A DNA stretch of 64,000 bases, from the NCBI GenBank assembly GCA_030151365.1, contig JASLDW010000006.1, forward strand, positions 1-64,000, written 5' to 3'. The notes below the pieces were generated by a model that worked only from the letters and a program-made list of their open reading frames with translations, was not told where the DNA came from and ran no database searches. This DNA comes from Lysobacter sp. GTDB lineage: Bacteria > Pseudomonadota > Gammaproteobacteria > Xanthomonadales > Xanthomonadaceae. The translations under genes and the position numbers were made by a program. Shown here piece by piece: positions 56,309 through 64,000 of the stretch (the stretch's first letter is position 1; every line of letters starts with the position of its first letter).

Positions 56309-57157
56309 ATGAAACAGAAGTTGTTCCGGATCCGCGAAGCCCGGGCGCCCTTGCTTGCGACGCTGCTTGCCACGGTCGGCTCGATGCTGCTGAGCGCGCA
56401 GGCGCACGCCGCGGAGTCCGATACGCAGCAAACGCCGATCTGCACCGATCGCCCGACCAAGGCCAATGCGACCTGCACGGTTCCGAAGGGGCAGTGGCAA
56501 CTGGAAACCGACCTCGGCAACCAGACCGTCGATCGCCAATCCGACACGCGTGCCGAAACCCTCTATTTGACCAATCCGACGTTGAAATACGGCATCGGCA
56601 AGCGCACGGACCTGCAACTGAACTGGGCGCCGGACATTCGCATTCGCACCACCGACCGGATGACGGATGATCGTCGATCGCTTTCCGGCGGAGGTGACGT
56701 GTATGTACGGCTGAAAACGCGGTTTTACGAAAACGACCGCGTCAGCATCGCCGCGATTCCGTTCGTGAAAGCGCCGACGGCCCGCACCGGCATCGGCAAT
56801 GGCACGTGGGAAGGTGGCGTGGCGCTGCCGCTTGTCGTCAATTTGCCGAGCAACTTCACCCTGACATTCGGGCCGGAAGTGGATGCCCTCGCCAATGCCG
56901 ATGGCAATGGCCGCCATTCCGCCATCGTGAACCTGGCGAACCTGTCGCACCCGCTGGGCAGCCGCGTATCGCTGGCAGTCGAGTTGTGGTCGATGTCCAA
57001 CCGCGAACCGTCCGGCACGGTGAAGCAGTCTTCGGCGGATATCGCGCTGACATGGCTGGCCACGCCGACGCTGCAACTGGATGCGGGGGCGAACCTCGGT
57101 CTCAACGACGCGACACCGCATTCGCAGGTGTATCTCGGCCTTTCGCGCCGCTTCTGA
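56309..57157 (+). CDS. outer-membrane beta-barrel protein upstream of kdp
   Basis: A 282-residue protein resembling the MetA-pathway/transporter family (PF13557-type) of outer-membrane barrels. A signal peptide (residues 1-34, ending AQAHA) precedes a Cys-containing N-terminal segment (TPICTDRPTKANATC) and alternating amphipathic strands (GQWQLETDLGNQTV, VYVRLKTRFYENDRVSIAAIPF, NFTLTFGPEVDAL). It ends YLGLSRRF with the terminal Phe of barrels. The kdpF ribosome site lies over its stop codon, so it is very probably cotranscribed with kdpFABCD. Confidence 0.78.
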   Translation: MKQKLFRIREARAPLLATLLATVGSMLLSAQAHAAESDTQQTPICTDRPTKANATCTVPKGQWQLETDLGNQTVDRQSDTRAETLYLTNPTLKYGIGKRTDLQLNWAPDIRIRTTDRMTDDRRSLSGGGDVYVRLKTRFYENDRVSIAAIPFVKAPTARTGIGNGTWEGGVALPLVVNLPSNFTLTFGPEVDALANADGNGRHSAIVNLANLSHPLGSRVSLAVELWSMSNREPSGTVKQSSADIALTWLATPTLQLDAGANLGLNDATPHSQVYLGLSRRF

Positions 57158-57167
57158 GGAGAACGCC

Positions 57168-57260
57168 ATGCCCGCCTGGCTCGCCATCGTTTCCCTGCTC
57201 GCGGCCTTCGCCGCCGCGGTCTATCTCGTGCTCGTGATCCTGCGTCCCGAGCGCTTCTGA
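57168..57260 (+). CDS. kdpF: KdpF, small subunit of the potassium-transporting ATPase
   Basis: A 30-residue peptide with one membrane helix (MPAWLAIVSLLAAFAAAVYL... ending RPERF), the size and C-terminus expected of KdpF. GAGGAG precedes its start by 6 bases. It stabilises the KdpABC complex. kdpA begins 9 bases later. Confidence 0.88.
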   Translation: MPAWLAIVSLLAAFAAAVYLVLVILRPERF

Positions 57261-57269
57261 GGCACCGAC

Positions 57270-58991
57270 ATGATCAATCTCGTTCTCGTCATGGGTGTCG
57301 CCATCGTCCTGGGCTGGCCGCTCGGCCTGTACATGGCGAAGGTGATGCGTGGCGGCAAGGCGCCGCTCGACAAGGTATTCCTGCCGGTCGAAAAAGTGCT
57401 GTATGCGCTGATCGGCCCGGCGTCGTCGCTGCGCATGCGCTGGAAAACCTATGCACTGTCCTTCCTTGCCGCCAACCTCGTCGTCGGACTGGTGTGCTGG
57501 CTGCAGTTCATGGTCCAGGACCGCTTGCCGCTCAATCCCGACAATGCGCCGGGCATGAACTGGCATCTGGCGCTGCACACCATGGTGTCGTTCCTCACCA
57601 ACACCAACCAGCAGCACTATTCCGGACAGTCGCAGCTGTCGTGGCTGTCGCAGATGGTCGCCATCGTCGGCCTGCAGGTGGTGACGCCGATGTTCGGGCT
57701 GGCGATGCTGGTGGCGACGTTGCGCGCCTTCTTCGGCGGACGTGAAGTGCTCGACCATGGTGAAGTCGGCATCGAAGGGCGAGATCGCGACGTCGGCAAT
57801 TTCTGGCAGGACGTGGTGCGCGCGACGGTGCGGCTGATGTTGCCGCTATGCCTGGTCGCGTCGCTGATGATGGCCTGGCAGGGCGTGCCGGCGACATTGA
57901 CGCGCGGCGCCGATGTCGTGCCGATCGACGCCAGCGCCGGCATGGCGACACAGCACATTCCGGTCGGCCCGGTGGCGTCGATGGTCGCGGCCAAGCAACT
58001 TGGTACCAACGGCGGCGGCTGGTACGGCCCCAACGGCGCGATGGCGCTGGAAAACCCGACGCCGTTCTCCAGTTTCTTCAACACCGTGTTCCTGATCCTG
58101 ATTCCGATCGGCTGCGTGGCGATGATCGGTCCGTTCACCGGGCGCAGGCGCCTTTCCGCGTTTGTGTTCGCGACGATGCTGGGGATGTCGCTGGCATCGA
58201 GTGTGGCGATGCTGGCGCTGGAAAGCCATACCGCGACGAGTGCCGGACCGTTGGTGATGGAAGGCAAGGAAGTCCGTCTCGGCGTCGATGCATCGGCGGT
58301 GTATGGCGCGCTCACCACCCAGACATCGAACGGCTCGGTGATCGGCATGCACGATTCCTACGCGCCGCTGTCCGGTGGCGTGGAAATGGTCAACATGCTG
58401 ATCAACGGGATCTGGGGCGGCATCGGTTGCGGCGCGCTGCAGTTTTTCGTCTATGTATTGCTGGCGGTGTTCCTTGCCGGATTGATGACGGGCCGCACGC
58501 CGGAACTGTTCGGTCGCAAGATCGAAGCGCATGAAGTGCGATTGCTCGCCGGGCTGATCCTGATCCAGCCGCTGGTCATCCTCGGCTTCGCCGCGATCGC
58601 GCTGGCCGTACCGTCCTTGGCCGCCAATTCCAATCCGGCGCACCACGGCATTTCCCAGGTCCTCTACGAATACATGTCGGCCTTCGCCAACAACGGCTCG
58701 GGTTTCGAGGGACTGGGCGACAACACCGTGTGGTGGAACGTCACCTGCAGCATCGTCCTGCTGTGCGGACGCTTGCCGGCCCTGGTTTTCCCGCTGGCGA
58801 TTGCCGCCAGCATGGCGAGGAAGCGCGTCGCGCCGGAAGGTGCCGGCACCCTGCATGTGGAAACGCCGACCTTCGCACTGACCCTGGTGTCGGTCGTGGT
58901 GATCCTCACCGTCCTGCAATTCATGCCGGCCCTGGTGCTCGGCCCGGTCGCCGACCACCTGCAACTGGTCGCGCAAGGAGCGATTCCATGA
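57270..58991 (+). CDS. kdpA: KdpA, potassium-selective channel-like subunit
   Basis: A 573-residue membrane protein with the potassium-filter segments including LGTNGGGWYGPNG and FANNGSGFEG. It receives potassium from the periplasm and passes it to KdpB. The C-terminal end overlaps kdpB by 4 bases. Confidence 0.97.
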   Translation: MINLVLVMGVAIVLGWPLGLYMAKVMRGGKAPLDKVFLPVEKVLYALIGPASSLRMRWKTYALSFLAANLVVGLVCWLQFMVQDRLPLNPDNAPGMNWHLALHTMVSFLTNTNQQHYSGQSQLSWLSQMVAIVGLQVVTPMFGLAMLVATLRAFFGGREVLDHGEVGIEGRDRDVGNFWQDVVRATVRLMLPLCLVASLMMAWQGVPATLTRGADVVPIDASAGMATQHIPVGPVASMVAAKQLGTNGGGWYGPNGAMALENPTPFSSFFNTVFLILIPIGCVAMIGPFTGRRRLSAFVFATMLGMSLASSVAMLALESHTATSAGPLVMEGKEVRLGVDASAVYGALTTQTSNGSVIGMHDSYAPLSGGVEMVNMLINGIWGGIGCGALQFFVYVLLAVFLAGLMTGRTPELFGRKIEAHEVRLLAGLILIQPLVILGFAAIALAVPSLAANSNPAHHGISQVLYEYMSAFANNGSGFEGLGDNTVWWNVTCSIVLLCGRLPALVFPLAIAASMARKRVAPEGAGTLHVETPTFALTLVSVVVILTVLQFMPALVLGPVADHLQLVAQGAIP

Positions 58992-60982
58992 ATACGTCCG
59001 CCATTCGCGATGCCTTCCTCAAGCTCGCGCCGGACAAGATCGTCCACAACCCGGTGATGGCGATCGTGCTGCTCGGCACGTTGCTGTCGGTCGTCGTCAG
59101 CTTCGCGATTCCCGGCGCGCTCGGTTACGGGCTCGCGGTCTCGGCGATCCTCTTCATCACCGTGCTGTTCGGCAATTACGCCGATGCCGTGGCGGAAGCG
59201 CGCGGTCGCGGCCAGGCCTCCAGCCTGCGCGCGGCGCGCAAGGACCTGGTCGCGCGGCGACTGGATGATGCTGGCGTTGAGACCCGGATCGCGGCGACCG
59301 AGCTGCGCAAGGGCGATCGCGTGATCGTGTCCGAGGGCGAACTGATTCCCGCAGATGGTGAAATCGTCCATGGTCTCGCCAGCATCAACGAAGCGGCGGT
59401 GACCGGCGAATCGGCGCCGGTGCTGCGCGAGGCCGGCACCGATCATTCCGGCGTGATCGGCGGCACCAAGGTGTTGAGCGACGAAATCATCGTCGAGATC
59501 AGCGCCGAACCGGGCGGCAGCTTCCTCGATCGCATGATCGCGCTGGTCGAGGGCGCCAACCGCCAGAAGACGCCCAATGAAATCGCGCTGAACATGCTGC
59601 TGGCGGCGATGACGCTGACCTTCCTGATGGTGGTGGTGTCGCTGCCGTTCATCGCCGGCTTCGTCGGCGCGAAACTCGATCCGCTGCTGCTGATCGCGCT
59701 GCTGGTCTGCCTGATCCCGACCACCATCGGCGGCCTGCTGCCGGCCATCGGCATCTCCGGCATGAATCGCGCGCTGTCCGCCAACGTGCTGGCGAAATCC
59801 GGCAAGGCGGTGGAGATCGCCGGCGACGTCGACGTGCTGCTGCTCGACAAGACCGGCACGATCACCTTCGGCGATCGCCAGGCCACGCATTTCTGGCCAC
59901 TGGCCGGCGTGAGCCCGGTGCAGTTGCGCGACGCGGCGATGCTGTCGTCGCTGGCCGATCCGACCCCGGAAGGCAAGTCGATCGTGCAGCTGGCGATCGA
60001 GCAGGGTGCGCAGCGCGTCGATCCCGAGCACGCGCATTTCGTGCAGTTCACCGCGCAGACGCGGATGTCCGGCGTCGATCTGAAGAACGCACAAGGTGAT
60101 GTCGAACGCTCGATCCGCAAGGGCGCCGGCGATGCGATTGCAAAACATGTCGAAGCGCTGGGTGGCGTGGCTTCGCCGGAGTTGCAGGCACGTGTCAACG
60201 AAGTCGCGCGTGGTGGTTCGACGCCGCTGGTGGTCGCCGAAGGACGGCATGTGCTCGGCGTGGTCGAGCTTGGCGACGTGGTCAAGCACGGCGTCAAGGA
60301 ACGTTTCGCCCGGCTGCGCGAAATGGGCGTGCGCACGGTGATGATCACCGGAGACAACCCGCTGACCGCCGCGGCGATCGCCGCCGAAGCCGGCGTGGAC
60401 GATTACATCGCCGAGGCGCGGCCCGAGGACAAGCTGGCGCGCATTCGCCAGGAACAGGCCGAAGGACGCCTGGTCGCGATGGTCGGCGACGGAACCAACG
60501 ATGCGCCGGCGCTGGCACAGGCCGACATCGGACTGGCGATGAACTCCGGCACGCAGGCGGCGAAGGAGGCCGGCAACATGGTCGACCTCGATTCCGATCC
60601 GGCGAAGTTGCTGGCGGTGGTGGAGATCGGCAAGCAGCAGCTGATCACCCGCGGCGCGCTCACCACGTTCTCGCTGGCGAACGACGTCTCCAAGTATTTC
60701 GCGATCCTGCCGGCCTTGTTCGCGGCGACGATTCCGTCGATGGCGGCGCTCAACGTGATGCACCTCTCCAGCCCGCGTTCGGCGGTGCTGTCGGCGCTGA
60801 TCTTCAATGCGCTGATCATTCCGGCGCTGATTCCGCTGGCCCTGCGTGGCGTGCGCTTCAAGCCGGCCAGTGCGGTGTCGCTGCTGCGGCGGAACATGCT
60901 GATCTATGGCGTTGGCGGGGTGGTGCTGCCGTTCGTCGCCATCAAGTTGATCGATCTGGCCCTCGCGGTCTTCGGAGTCTGA
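58988..60982 (+). CDS. kdpB: KdpB, P-type ATPase subunit
   Basis: A 664-residue catalytic subunit of the high-affinity potassium pump. The phosphorylated residue is Asp287 in DKTGTIT; the TGES loop is in AAVTGESAPVL, and the hinge MVGDGTNDAPALAQAD closes the P domain. The ATG at 58988 overlaps kdpA (ATGA); a much longer open frame upstream is part of kdpA. Confidence 0.98.
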   Translation: MNTSAIRDAFLKLAPDKIVHNPVMAIVLLGTLLSVVVSFAIPGALGYGLAVSAILFITVLFGNYADAVAEARGRGQASSLRAARKDLVARRLDDAGVETRIAATELRKGDRVIVSEGELIPADGEIVHGLASINEAAVTGESAPVLREAGTDHSGVIGGTKVLSDEIIVEISAEPGGSFLDRMIALVEGANRQKTPNEIALNMLLAAMTLTFLMVVVSLPFIAGFVGAKLDPLLLIALLVCLIPTTIGGLLPAIGISGMNRALSANVLAKSGKAVEIAGDVDVLLLDKTGTITFGDRQATHFWPLAGVSPVQLRDAAMLSSLADPTPEGKSIVQLAIEQGAQRVDPEHAHFVQFTAQTRMSGVDLKNAQGDVERSIRKGAGDAIAKHVEALGGVASPELQARVNEVARGGSTPLVVAEGRHVLGVVELGDVVKHGVKERFARLREMGVRTVMITGDNPLTAAAIAAEAGVDDYIAEARPEDKLARIRQEQAEGRLVAMVGDGTNDAPALAQADIGLAMNSGTQAAKEAGNMVDLDSDPAKLLAVVEIGKQQLITRGALTTFSLANDVSKYFAILPALFAATIPSMAALNVMHLSSPRSAVLSALIFNALIIPALIPLALRGVRFKPASAVSLLRRNMLIYGVGGVVLPFVAIKLIDLALAVFGV

Positions 60983-60985
60983 ATC

Positions 60986-61585
60986 ATGGACATTGCACAA
61001 CAACAGGATCTTCCGGTCGGATCGGGCGCGTTGTGGCGCGCTGCGATCGCGCTGATGGTGATTACCCTCGGGGTGTTCGGCTTCGCGTATTCGGCGCTCT
61101 CCACAGGGATCGATGGCGCGCTGTTCCCCTATCACGCGCGTGGCAGCATCATCCCGCGCGATGGCAAGCCCGTCGCGTCGGAACTGGTCGCACAGCCGTT
61201 CATCGCACCCGGCTATTTCCAGCCGCGTCCCTCGGCGGCGAAATACGATCCGATGAACGCCGCCGGCAGCAATCTCGCCCGCACCAACCCGGACTTGCGC
61301 AAGCAGGTCGAGGAGTTGCGGGCGACGATCGCGCGCCGTGATGGCGTCACACCGGCGCAGGTCGCCGACGACTTGTTGACGACGTCCGGCAGTGGCGTCG
61401 ATCCCGATATCAGCGTGCCGGCAGCGCTGCAGCAGGTGGCGCGTGTCGCCCGTGCGCGTGGCTTGCCCGAAGCCGAAGTGCGCCATCTGGTCGATGCCAA
61501 CACCCGCGCGCCGCAGTTCGGGATCTTCGGGCCGTCGCGGATCAACGTGGTGCGCCTCAACCTCGCGCTGGATGCGCGGCGATGA
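60986..61585 (+). CDS. kdpC: KdpC, chaperone-like subunit
   Basis: A 199-residue protein with one N-terminal membrane helix (about 18-39) and a periplasmic domain with the KdpC motifs GSIIPRDGKPVASELVAQ, YFQPRPSAAKYD and SGSGVDPDIS. It starts 3 bases after kdpB. Confidence 0.97.
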   Translation: MDIAQQQDLPVGSGALWRAAIALMVITLGVFGFAYSALSTGIDGALFPYHARGSIIPRDGKPVASELVAQPFIAPGYFQPRPSAAKYDPMNAAGSNLARTNPDLRKQVEELRATIARRDGVTPAQVADDLLTTSGSGVDPDISVPAALQQVARVARARGLPEAEVRHLVDANTRAPQFGIFGPSRINVVRLNLALDARR

Positions 61586-61606
61586 CGGAGCGCCGATACT
61601 GTGGCC

Positions 61607-64000
61607 ATGCCCGAGCACGCGCGCACCCAACAGGCTGATGCACTGATCGGCGAACTCCAGCGCCAGCGCCAGGGCCGGTTGACGCTGTTCCTGGGCGCCG
61701 CGCCGGGCGTCGGCAAGACCTATGCCATGCTCGGTCGCGCCCAGGAATTGCGGCGGCGCGGCGTCGACGTGGTGGTCGCCATCGTCGAAACGCATGGTCG
61801 CGGCGAAACCGCGGCCATGGTCGATGGCCTCGAAGTATTGCCGCGCCTCGCGATCCCGTATCGCGGGCATGCAGTCGAGGAAATGGATCTCGATCGCCTG
61901 CTGACGCGCAAGCCGGAAGTCGCGCTGGTCGACGAGCTCGCCCATCGCAACGCGCCCGGCAGCCGCCACGAACGGCGCTGGCAGGACGTGGTGGAACTGC
62001 TGGACGCCGGCATCGATGTCTACAGCACCATCAACATCCAGCACCTCGAAAGCCTCAACGATGTCGTCCATCGCATCACCGGCGTGCGCGTCGGCGAAAC
62101 CGTCCCCGATGCGGTGTTCGATCGCCTGCGCGACATCGTGCTGGTCGACCTGCCGCCGGGCGAACTGATCGAACGCTTGCACCAGGGCAAGGTGTATCTG
62201 CCGGAGCAGGCGGCGCAGGCGCTGCAATCGTTCTTCGTGCCGTCGAATCTCGCGGCATTGCGCGAGCTGGCGATGCAGACCGCCGCCGATCGCGTCGATT
62301 CCGACCTGCGCGAGGCCCAGACCGCGCGCGGTGTCGCCGCGGTGCCGTTGCGCCGGCAGGTGATCGTCGCCATCGATGGCCGCGGCCAGTCGGAATACCT
62401 GGTGCGCGTCGCCCGCCGCCTCGCCGAGCGCCGCGACGCGCCGTGGACGGTGGTCAGTGTCGAAGGCAGGGCGTGGCCGCACGACGTCCAGCTGGAAATC
62501 GATCGCGCACTGGCGATGGCGCGTCGTCTCGGCGGAGCGACCGAAGTCCTGCATGGCGACAACGTGGTCGATGCCTTGCTCGATTACGCCAATCGCCTCG
62601 GCGCGTCTTCCATCGTGATCGGGCGCACCCGCGATCGTCCGTTGGCCCGCCTGTTCAATCGCACCATCACCCAGCAACTGATCGAGCGTGGCGCGCATTT
62701 CGAGATCGTCATCGTCAGCACACCGGAAGCGCGTGCGGAATCGCGCAAGCGGGTCGGCGACGGCATCGGCGCGGCATTGCGATTGGGTGATTTCGCGCAG
62801 GCGACATTGATCTCGGCCCTGTTCGTCGGAATCGCCGCGATCGCCAAGCGCTGGCTCGACATCAGCGACCTGTCGATGATCTTCATCGTCGCGGTGCTGG
62901 TGGTCGCGACGCGCACGCGCGTCGCTGCCGCGGTGTATGCGGCGGTCCTGTGTTTCTTCGCCTACGATTTCTTTTTCATCCCGCCGTACTTCACCCTCTA
63001 CATTTCGGCGCAGCGTGGCGTCACCACGGCCTTGCTGTTCCTGGCGACAGCCCTGCTGGCGGGGCGGCTGGCGGCGCGCCTGCGCATGCAGGTGGTGGCG
63101 CTGCGCGCGTCGAATGCGCATGCCACCGCGCTGGAATCGTTGTCGCGCGATCTCGCTGCCGCCGCCGATCCCGGCGAAGTCGAACGCGCCGGTCGCAATG
63201 CCTTGAAGCGCGCGCTCGACGTCAAGGCGATCGTTCATTTTGGCGCGGATGCTTCCGCCATCGAGGAATTCGACGACAAGGCGCGGGCGGCGGCGCAATG
63301 GGTGATCGCGCACGGCCAGCCTGCCGGGCGCTTCACCGCGACCTTGTCGACCTGCCCATGGTGGTTGCTACCCCTGCGCGGCAATGGCATCACGATTGGC
63401 TGGGTCGGGTTGCGCCCCGACGATTCGGTGACGCGATTGACGGCGGAACAGCAGCGATTGGCCGAGGCGATGGCCGACGACATCGCACAGGCGGCCTTGC
63501 GCACGCGACTGGTCGGTGACCTGCAGGATGCGCGCATGACCGGCGAAACCGAACGCCTGCGCTCGGCGCTGCTGTCGTCGGTCTCACATGACCTGCGCTC
63601 GCCGCTGGCGGCGATCATCGGTTCGGCATCGAGCCTGCAGCATTACGGCGCGCAGATGGACGGGCACGATCGCGGCGAACTGCTCGACACCATCCGCCTG
63701 GAAGGGCAGCGGCTCGATCGCTACATCCAGAACCTGCTCGACATGACGCGGCTCGGTCACGGCGGCCTGAAGCTCAACCGTGACTGGATCGGTGTCGACG
63801 AAGTGGTGGGCGCGGCGGTCGAACGCATCCGCAAGTTCGTTCCCGGCGCGCAGGTCGAAGCCGATGTCGAGCGCGGATTGGCGCCGCTGTGGGTGCATCC
63901 GGCACTGGTCGAGCAGGCGCTGTTCAACATCATCGAGAATGCCGCCAAGTTCTCGCCAGCCGGAAAGCCGGTACGCGTGCGCGCCGGCGACGTCCCCGAC
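61607..64000 (+). CDS. kdpD: KdpD osmosensitive potassium sensor kinase, partial
   Basis: 798 codons of the sensor kinase that phosphorylates KdpE to turn on kdp. The N-terminal KdpD domain has Walker A GAAPGVGKT (30-38) and VDELAHRNAPGS; a Usp-like domain follows (about 245-375, with GASSIVIGRTRD). Then come four membrane helices (about 400-500, including FFAYDFFFIPPYFTL), a GAF-like region, and the histidine kinase with phospho-acceptor His661 in SSVSHDLRSPLAA and N-box NIIENAAKFSP. The end of the ATP-binding domain and kdpE are outside. GTG at 61601 is a possible alternative start. Confidence 0.95.
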   Translation, partial: MPEHARTQQADALIGELQRQRQGRLTLFLGAAPGVGKTYAMLGRAQELRRRGVDVVVAIVETHGRGETAAMVDGLEVLPRLAIPYRGHAVEEMDLDRLLTRKPEVALVDELAHRNAPGSRHERRWQDVVELLDAGIDVYSTINIQHLESLNDVVHRITGVRVGETVPDAVFDRLRDIVLVDLPPGELIERLHQGKVYLPEQAAQALQSFFVPSNLAALRELAMQTAADRVDSDLREAQTARGVAAVPLRRQVIVAIDGRGQSEYLVRVARRLAERRDAPWTVVSVEGRAWPHDVQLEIDRALAMARRLGGATEVLHGDNVVDALLDYANRLGASSIVIGRTRDRPLARLFNRTITQQLIERGAHFEIVIVSTPEARAESRKRVGDGIGAALRLGDFAQATLISALFVGIAAIAKRWLDISDLSMIFIVAVLVVATRTRVAAAVYAAVLCFFAYDFFFIPPYFTLYISAQRGVTTALLFLATALLAGRLAARLRMQVVALRASNAHATALESLSRDLAAAADPGEVERAGRNALKRALDVKAIVHFGADASAIEEFDDKARAAAQWVIAHGQPAGRFTATLSTCPWWLLPLRGNGITIGWVGLRPDDSVTRLTAEQQRLAEAMADDIAQAALRTRLVGDLQDARMTGETERLRSALLSSVSHDLRSPLAAIIGSASSLQHYGAQMDGHDRGELLDTIRLEGQRLDRYIQNLLDMTRLGHGGLKLNRDWIGVDEVVGAAVERIRKFVPGAQVEADVERGLAPLWVHPALVEQALFNIIENAAKFSPAGKPVRVRAGDVPD

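Noticed and set aside
58664..63313. A 1549-codon open frame on the minus strand opposite kdpA-kdpD
   Set aside because: It mirrors strongly supported kdp genes and results from the high third-position GC; its translation is Arg/His/Gln-rich without domains.

Overview
This 64-kb, GC-rich window covers a chromosomal replication origin and roughly 55 kb of flanking DNA from a gammaproteobacterium, most probably of the family Xanthomonadaceae (Lysobacteraceae). The evidence is the origin order gyrB-recF-dnaN-dnaA / rpmH-rnpA-yidC-mnmE, three parS sites in the recF gene, a tonB gene near gyrB, TamA/TamB, and a large TonB-receptor/glycosidase locus without SusD. Genus cannot be decided from the sequence alone. 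I see no insertion sequences, phage genes, CRISPR arrays, tRNAs or rRNAs. Every product call comes from reading motifs and family resemblance; no database search was run.

Layout. 1-2.6 kb (minus): N-terminus of TonB, a secreted TPR protein and an M48 metallopeptidase lipoprotein. 2.7-9.2 kb (minus): gyrB, recF, dnaN and dnaA, with the likely oriC between dnaN and dnaA (7630-7862). 9.3-14.3 kb (plus): rpmH, rnpA, yidC, mnmE and a TonB-domain lipoprotein, closed by a bidirectional terminator. 14.4-18.8 kb (minus): a tightly overlapping six-gene unit (57-aa membrane protein, 200-aa membrane protein, small XRE regulator, alpha/beta-hydrolase peptidase, NatA/NatB-like ABC exporter) preceded by two palindromic operators. 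19-22.8 kb (plus): acnD and prpF of the methylcitrate cycle. 22.8-28.4 kb: nitronate monooxygenase and ferredoxin-NADP reductase (minus), a YadGH-like ABC exporter (plus), and a membrane-anchored winged-helix/TPR regulator (minus). 28.6-34.7 kb (plus): a small secreted protein, tamA and tamB.

34.9-53.3 kb is a mannoside (N-glycan or mannan type) utilisation locus. A TonB-dependent receptor, a flavin-dependent halogenase homologue, a GH2 beta-mannosidase, an AGE-family sugar isomerase and a GH92 alpha-mannosidase form one minus-strand operon. A LacI regulator and a fructokinase form a second. A second GH92 gene diverges from lacI, and a GH29 alpha-L-fucosidase converges on it. Three matching palindromes (consensus ATCGAT core) sit upstream of the receptor operon and between lacI and the second GH92 gene, so the LacI protein probably controls both. 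The suggested pathway is: receptor imports oligosaccharide, mannosidases and fucosidase trim it, the isomerase converts mannose to fructose, and fructokinase gives fructose 6-phosphate.

53.3-56.2 kb (minus) is an ABC export system of DevBCA/MacAB type whose last gene lies just before the fucosidase. 56.3 kb to the end (plus) is an outer-membrane beta-barrel gene followed 10 nt later by kdpF-kdpA-kdpB-kdpC-kdpD (high-affinity potassium uptake); kdpD runs off the window.

No gene-free stretch exceeds 300 bases. The larger gaps (374-507, 7630-7862, 34668-34929, 47047-47280) are described as a weak promoter, oriC, a palindromic repeat and the receptor control region.
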